Shown piece after piece: positions 61,551 to 64,000 of a stretch of 64,000 nt of DNA. The stretch comes from Lentibacter algarum (GTDB lineage Bacteria > Pseudomonadota > Alphaproteobacteria > Rhodobacterales > Rhodobacteraceae): assembly GCF_018860975.1 (NCBI RefSeq), contig NZ_JAHKQI010000005.1, positions 1-64,000 on the forward strand, given 5' to 3'. Each line of letters begins with the position of its first letter. Position 1 is the stretch's first letter. The notes beneath the pieces were generated by a model, which made no database searches, was not told where the DNA came from, and saw nothing but the letters and a program-made list of their open reading frames with translations. The translations under genes and the position numbers were made by a program.

Positions 61551-62774
61551 GGCGAGCACTTCGTCGTCTGTGATGTCGCGCATTTGAAAGCCGGCACCTT
61601 CTGCAAGTGCGCTGAGGTGGTCGAAATTTTTTGCGTTGTCTGTTTCGATTCCGATTAGAACTGTGCCGAAATTGCGGGCTGACTTTTTGAGGTATTCGAA
61701 GCGGGTGATGTCATCGTGTGAGCCGAGAAAACCGAGAAAATCACGCAGAGCACCAGGGCGTTGGGGCATTTTGAGAATGAAGTATTTCTTCAAGCCAGAA
61801 TAACGCTGGGCACGTTCTTTGACCTCAGGTAGGCGCTCGAAATCAAAGTTGCCACCAGAGGTTACGCAGACCACGGTTTTACCTTTGATATCAGGGGGCA
61901 AATCCTTCAGGGCATCAACAGCGAGAGCTCCGGCTGGTTCGAGCACGATGCCCTCGACATTGAGCATTTCGATGAGGGTTGTGCAGAGCCTGTCTTCATT
62001 AATGCTTAGGTGCTGTTGGTCTTTATAGTGCTGTAGAATCGCAAAGTTTTCGACACCGATCTGGGCGACAGCTGCGCCGTCAACGAAGGTGCTGATCTGC
62101 TCAAGTTTACGCGGCTTGCCGTCGGCAATAGCAGCAGCCAAACAGGCACCTCCGGCTGGCTCGACAAAGCAGTAAGAGGTGTCGCGCTCAAAGTAGGAAG
62201 TGACGCCAGCCGAGAGCCCGCCGCCACCCACCGGGAGCACGACCAAGTCAGGTAACTTGCCGAGTTGCTCGGAGATTTCTGCGGCGACGGTTGATTGGCC
62301 TGCGATCACATCGGGTGCATCAAACGGCGGTAGAAAAACGGCGTTTTGCGCGGTGCAAAAGGCCTGTGCAGCGTGCAGGGTTTCATCAAAATAGTCACCG
62401 ATCAGTTCGATCTCGATGAGCTCGCCGCCGAAGGCTTTTGTCTTCATGATCTTTTGCTGGGGTGTGGTAACGGGCATAAATATGCGCCCCTTAACACCGA
62501 AGTATTTGCACATGAAAGCAACGCCTTGGGCATGGTTTCCGGCACTCGCGCAGACAAACGATGGCGGAGTTTTGCGGCCTTCCATGGCGTTGTTCATGGC
62601 GTTGAAAGCACCACGAATCTTGTATGAGCGCACGGGGGACAGATCTTCACGCTTGAGGTAAATCTCGGCACCATAAAGGCCCGACAAGTAGGCATTGTGC
62701 TGTAGCGGGGTTGGCTCAAACACCGAGCGTAACTTGCTGGTGATGGCGTGTGACGTTTTTTGAAAATCTCTCAT
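61536..62774 (-). CDS. ilvA: Threonine ammonia-lyase (threonine dehydratase)
   Basis: A 412-residue PLP enzyme converting threonine to 2-oxobutanoate for isoleucine synthesis. The PLP Lys is in VRSYKIRGAFNAMNNAMEGR, the glycine-rich phosphate loop in VLPVGGGGLSAGVTSYF, and a single C-terminal ACT-like domain (FILKMPQRPGALRDFLGFLG) fits allosteric control. The length fits the one-ACT IlvA form rather than the 514-residue E. coli enzyme. It is divergent from argG across 102 bp. Confidence 0.94.
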   Translation of the reverse strand: MRDFQKTSHAITSKLRSVFEPTPLQHNAYLSGLYGAEIYLKREDLSPVRSYKIRGAFNAMNNAMEGRKTPPSFVCASAGNHAQGVAFMCKYFGVKGRIFMPVTTPQQKIMKTKAFGGELIEIELIGDYFDETLHAAQAFCTAQNAVFLPPFDAPDVIAGQSTVAAEISEQLGKLPDLVVLPVGGGGLSAGVTSYFERDTSYCFVEPAGGACLAAAIADGKPRKLEQISTFVDGAAVAQIGVENFAILQHYKDQQHLSINEDRLCTTLIEMLNVEGIVLEPAGALAVDALKDLPPDIKGKTVVCVTSGGNFDFERLPEVKERAQRYSGLKKYFILKMPQRPGALRDFLGFLGSHDDITRFEYLKKSARNFGTVLIGIETDNAKNFDHLSALAEGAGFQMRDITDDEVLASFLV

Positions 62775-62876
62775 CTTGTTTTATTCAACCACTAAAGCCT
62801 GACTGGCAAGGGGCTAACGCTTGCGGAGCGCCTGAAAAAGAGCTAACCCGCGAGCAACAAGCATGAGGAAAGAACG

Positions 62877-64000
62877 ATGTCAGCGCCAAAGAAAGTTGTC
62901 CTTGCGTATTCCGGTGGGTTGGACACCTCCATCATCCTGAAGTGGCTCGAGACGGAGTATGGCTGTGAAGTGGTGACGTTCACCGCCGATCTTGGCCAAG
63001 GCGAAGAGCTTGAGCCAGCCCGCAAAAAGGCCGAGCTGATGGGTGTCAAAGACATCTACATCGAGGATGTTCGCGAAGAGTTTGTGCGTGATTTTGTCTT
63101 CCCGATGTTTCGCGCCAATGCGCTTTATGAAGGGCTTTATTTGCTCGGAACCTCTATCGCTCGGCCGCTGATTTCAAAGCGTTTGGTTGAGATCGCGGAA
63201 GAGGTTGGCGCTGATGCTGTGGCTCACGGAGCAACAGGCAAGGGCAACGACCAAGTGCGCTTTGAACTGGCTTGCTATGCGCTCAACCCCGACATCAAAG
63301 TGATCGCGCCTTGGCGGGAATGGGACTTGACCAGCCGCACCAAACTGCTTGGTTTTGCGGAACAGCACCAGATCCAGATCGCTAAGGACAAACGCGGCGA
63401 AGCCCCTTTTTCTGTTGACGCAAACCTGCTTCACACCTCGTCAGAAGGCAAGGTTTTGGAAGACCCCGCAGAGCTTGCACCGGACTATGTTTATCAGCGC
63501 ACAGTTGCGCCAGAAGATGCTCCGAACGAGGCCGAATTCATAGAAGTCGGCTTTGAGCGTGGCGATGCTGTGAGCATCAATGGCGAGGCGATGAGCCCTG
63601 CCACGATCCTCACCAAGCTCAACGAGTTGGGCGGCAAACACGGTATCGGGCGGCTTGATTTTGTCGAGAACCGCTTTGTTGGCATGAAGTCACGCGGCAT
63701 CTACGAAACACCGGGCGGCACTGTGCTGCTTGAGGCGCATCGTGGCATTGAACAGATCACGCTTGATAGCGGTGCCGGGCATTTGAAAGACAGCCTTATG
63801 CCACGTTATGCGGAGCTGATTTACAACGGTTTCTGGTTTAGCCCCGAGCGCGAAATGTTGCAGGCGGCGATTGATAAGAGCCAGGAGCACGTAACCGGAA
63901 CCGTGAAGCTCAAGCTTTACAAAGGCGCGGCGACGACTGTTGCGCGCTGGTCGGATCACTCGCTTTATTCGGAAGCGCATGTGACGTTTGAAGACGATGC
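62877..64000 (+). CDS. argG: Argininosuccinate synthase, truncated by window edge
   Basis: The first 374 codons (of about 400-410 expected) are present. [20 protein letters not shown] is the PP-loop ATP-binding motif, and [20 protein letters not shown] and [20 protein letters not shown] are ArgG-typical. It joins citrulline and aspartate in arginine synthesis. The ATG at 62877 follows GAGGAAAG. The stop codon lies beyond the window. Confidence 0.96.
   Translation, partial: MSAPKKVVLAYSGGLDTSIILKWLETEYGCEVVTFTADLGQGEELEPARKKAELMGVKDIYIEDVREEFVRDFVFPMFRANALYEGLYLLGTSIARPLISKRLVEIAEEVGADAVAHGATGKGNDQVRFELACYALNPDIKVIAPWREWDLTSRTKLLGFAEQHQIQIAKDKRGEAPFSVDANLLHTSSEGKVLEDPAELAPDYVYQRTVAPEDAPNEAEFIEVGFERGDAVSINGEAMSPATILTKLNELGGKHGIGRLDFVENRFVGMKSRGIYETPGGTVLLEAHRGIEQITLDSGAGHLKDSLMPRYAELIYNGFWFSPEREMLQAAIDKSQEHVTGTVKLKLYKGAATTVARWSDHSLYSEAHVTFEDD

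Overview
The window looks like a chromosome segment of a Rhodobacteraceae (Roseobacter-group) alphaproteobacterium. The evidence is gene content and order: rnd-lptC-lptA-lptB-hpf-ptsN, dnaK-dnaJ, secA/parvulin-argJ-mutT, rimP-nusA-ylxR-infB, comF-grxC-nit-marR beside ubiG, hemH with a tiny membrane-protein gene, an RbaY-like phosphatase, and hslO-nudix-cca. No rRNA, tRNA or CRISPR array was seen.

Positions 1-13.9 kb read as an accessory zone assembled from modules separated by mobile-element traces. An IS6-type element runs off the left edge and ends 2 bp from the stop of an AraC/NitR-type regulator. That regulator is divergent from a nitrilase, a flavin-binding PNPOx-type protein and a complete LIV-type ABC transporter (238-7733). 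A decayed IS110-like strip follows (about 7735-7920). Next is a TetR regulator divergent from a peroxiredoxin-like / two NTF2-like / old-yellow-enzyme operon, probably an electrophile or quinone stress module (8021-11356). A scar then joins the C-terminal fragment of a large flavin oxidoreductase to the C-terminal fragment of an IS481-type transposase (11527-11931). Immediately after it lies a two-gene cassette: a membrane-anchored ComF-like phosphoribosyltransferase translationally coupled to a YspA-like SLOG protein (11969-13926). This cassette is the best candidate for an undescribed system. A second old yellow enzyme closes the zone.

From about 15.2 kb onward the content is core-like. It begins with RNase D, LPS export (LptC/A/B), ribosome hibernation (Hpf) and EIIA-Ntr. 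A surface-polysaccharide region (19.0-29.5 kb) contains a tandem-domain sulfotransferase, four glycosyltransferases, GalE, GalU, the PAP phosphatase CysQ and a lone ABC-2 permease. With a further sulfotransferase after dnaJ (33.6 kb), it suggests a sulfated extracellular polymer. AlkB, the RpoH-type dnaK-dnaJ locus, RadC, a PstS-like/OmpA fusion and a Roseobacter-type hypothetical lead to SecA.

The right third holds the divergent secA and parvulin-argJ-mutT genes and the rimP-nusA-ylxR-infB operon, whose leader carries a full terminator hairpin. It continues with proline iminopeptidase/UbiG, the comF-grxC-nit-marR operon, a methyltransferase-hemH pair, two YkuD L,D-transpeptidase-type genes around a CAP lipoprotein, an Hpt/RbaY-like signalling pair, hslO-nudix-cca (two TTGA-coupled starts), ilvA and the first 374 codons of argG, which is cut by the right edge.
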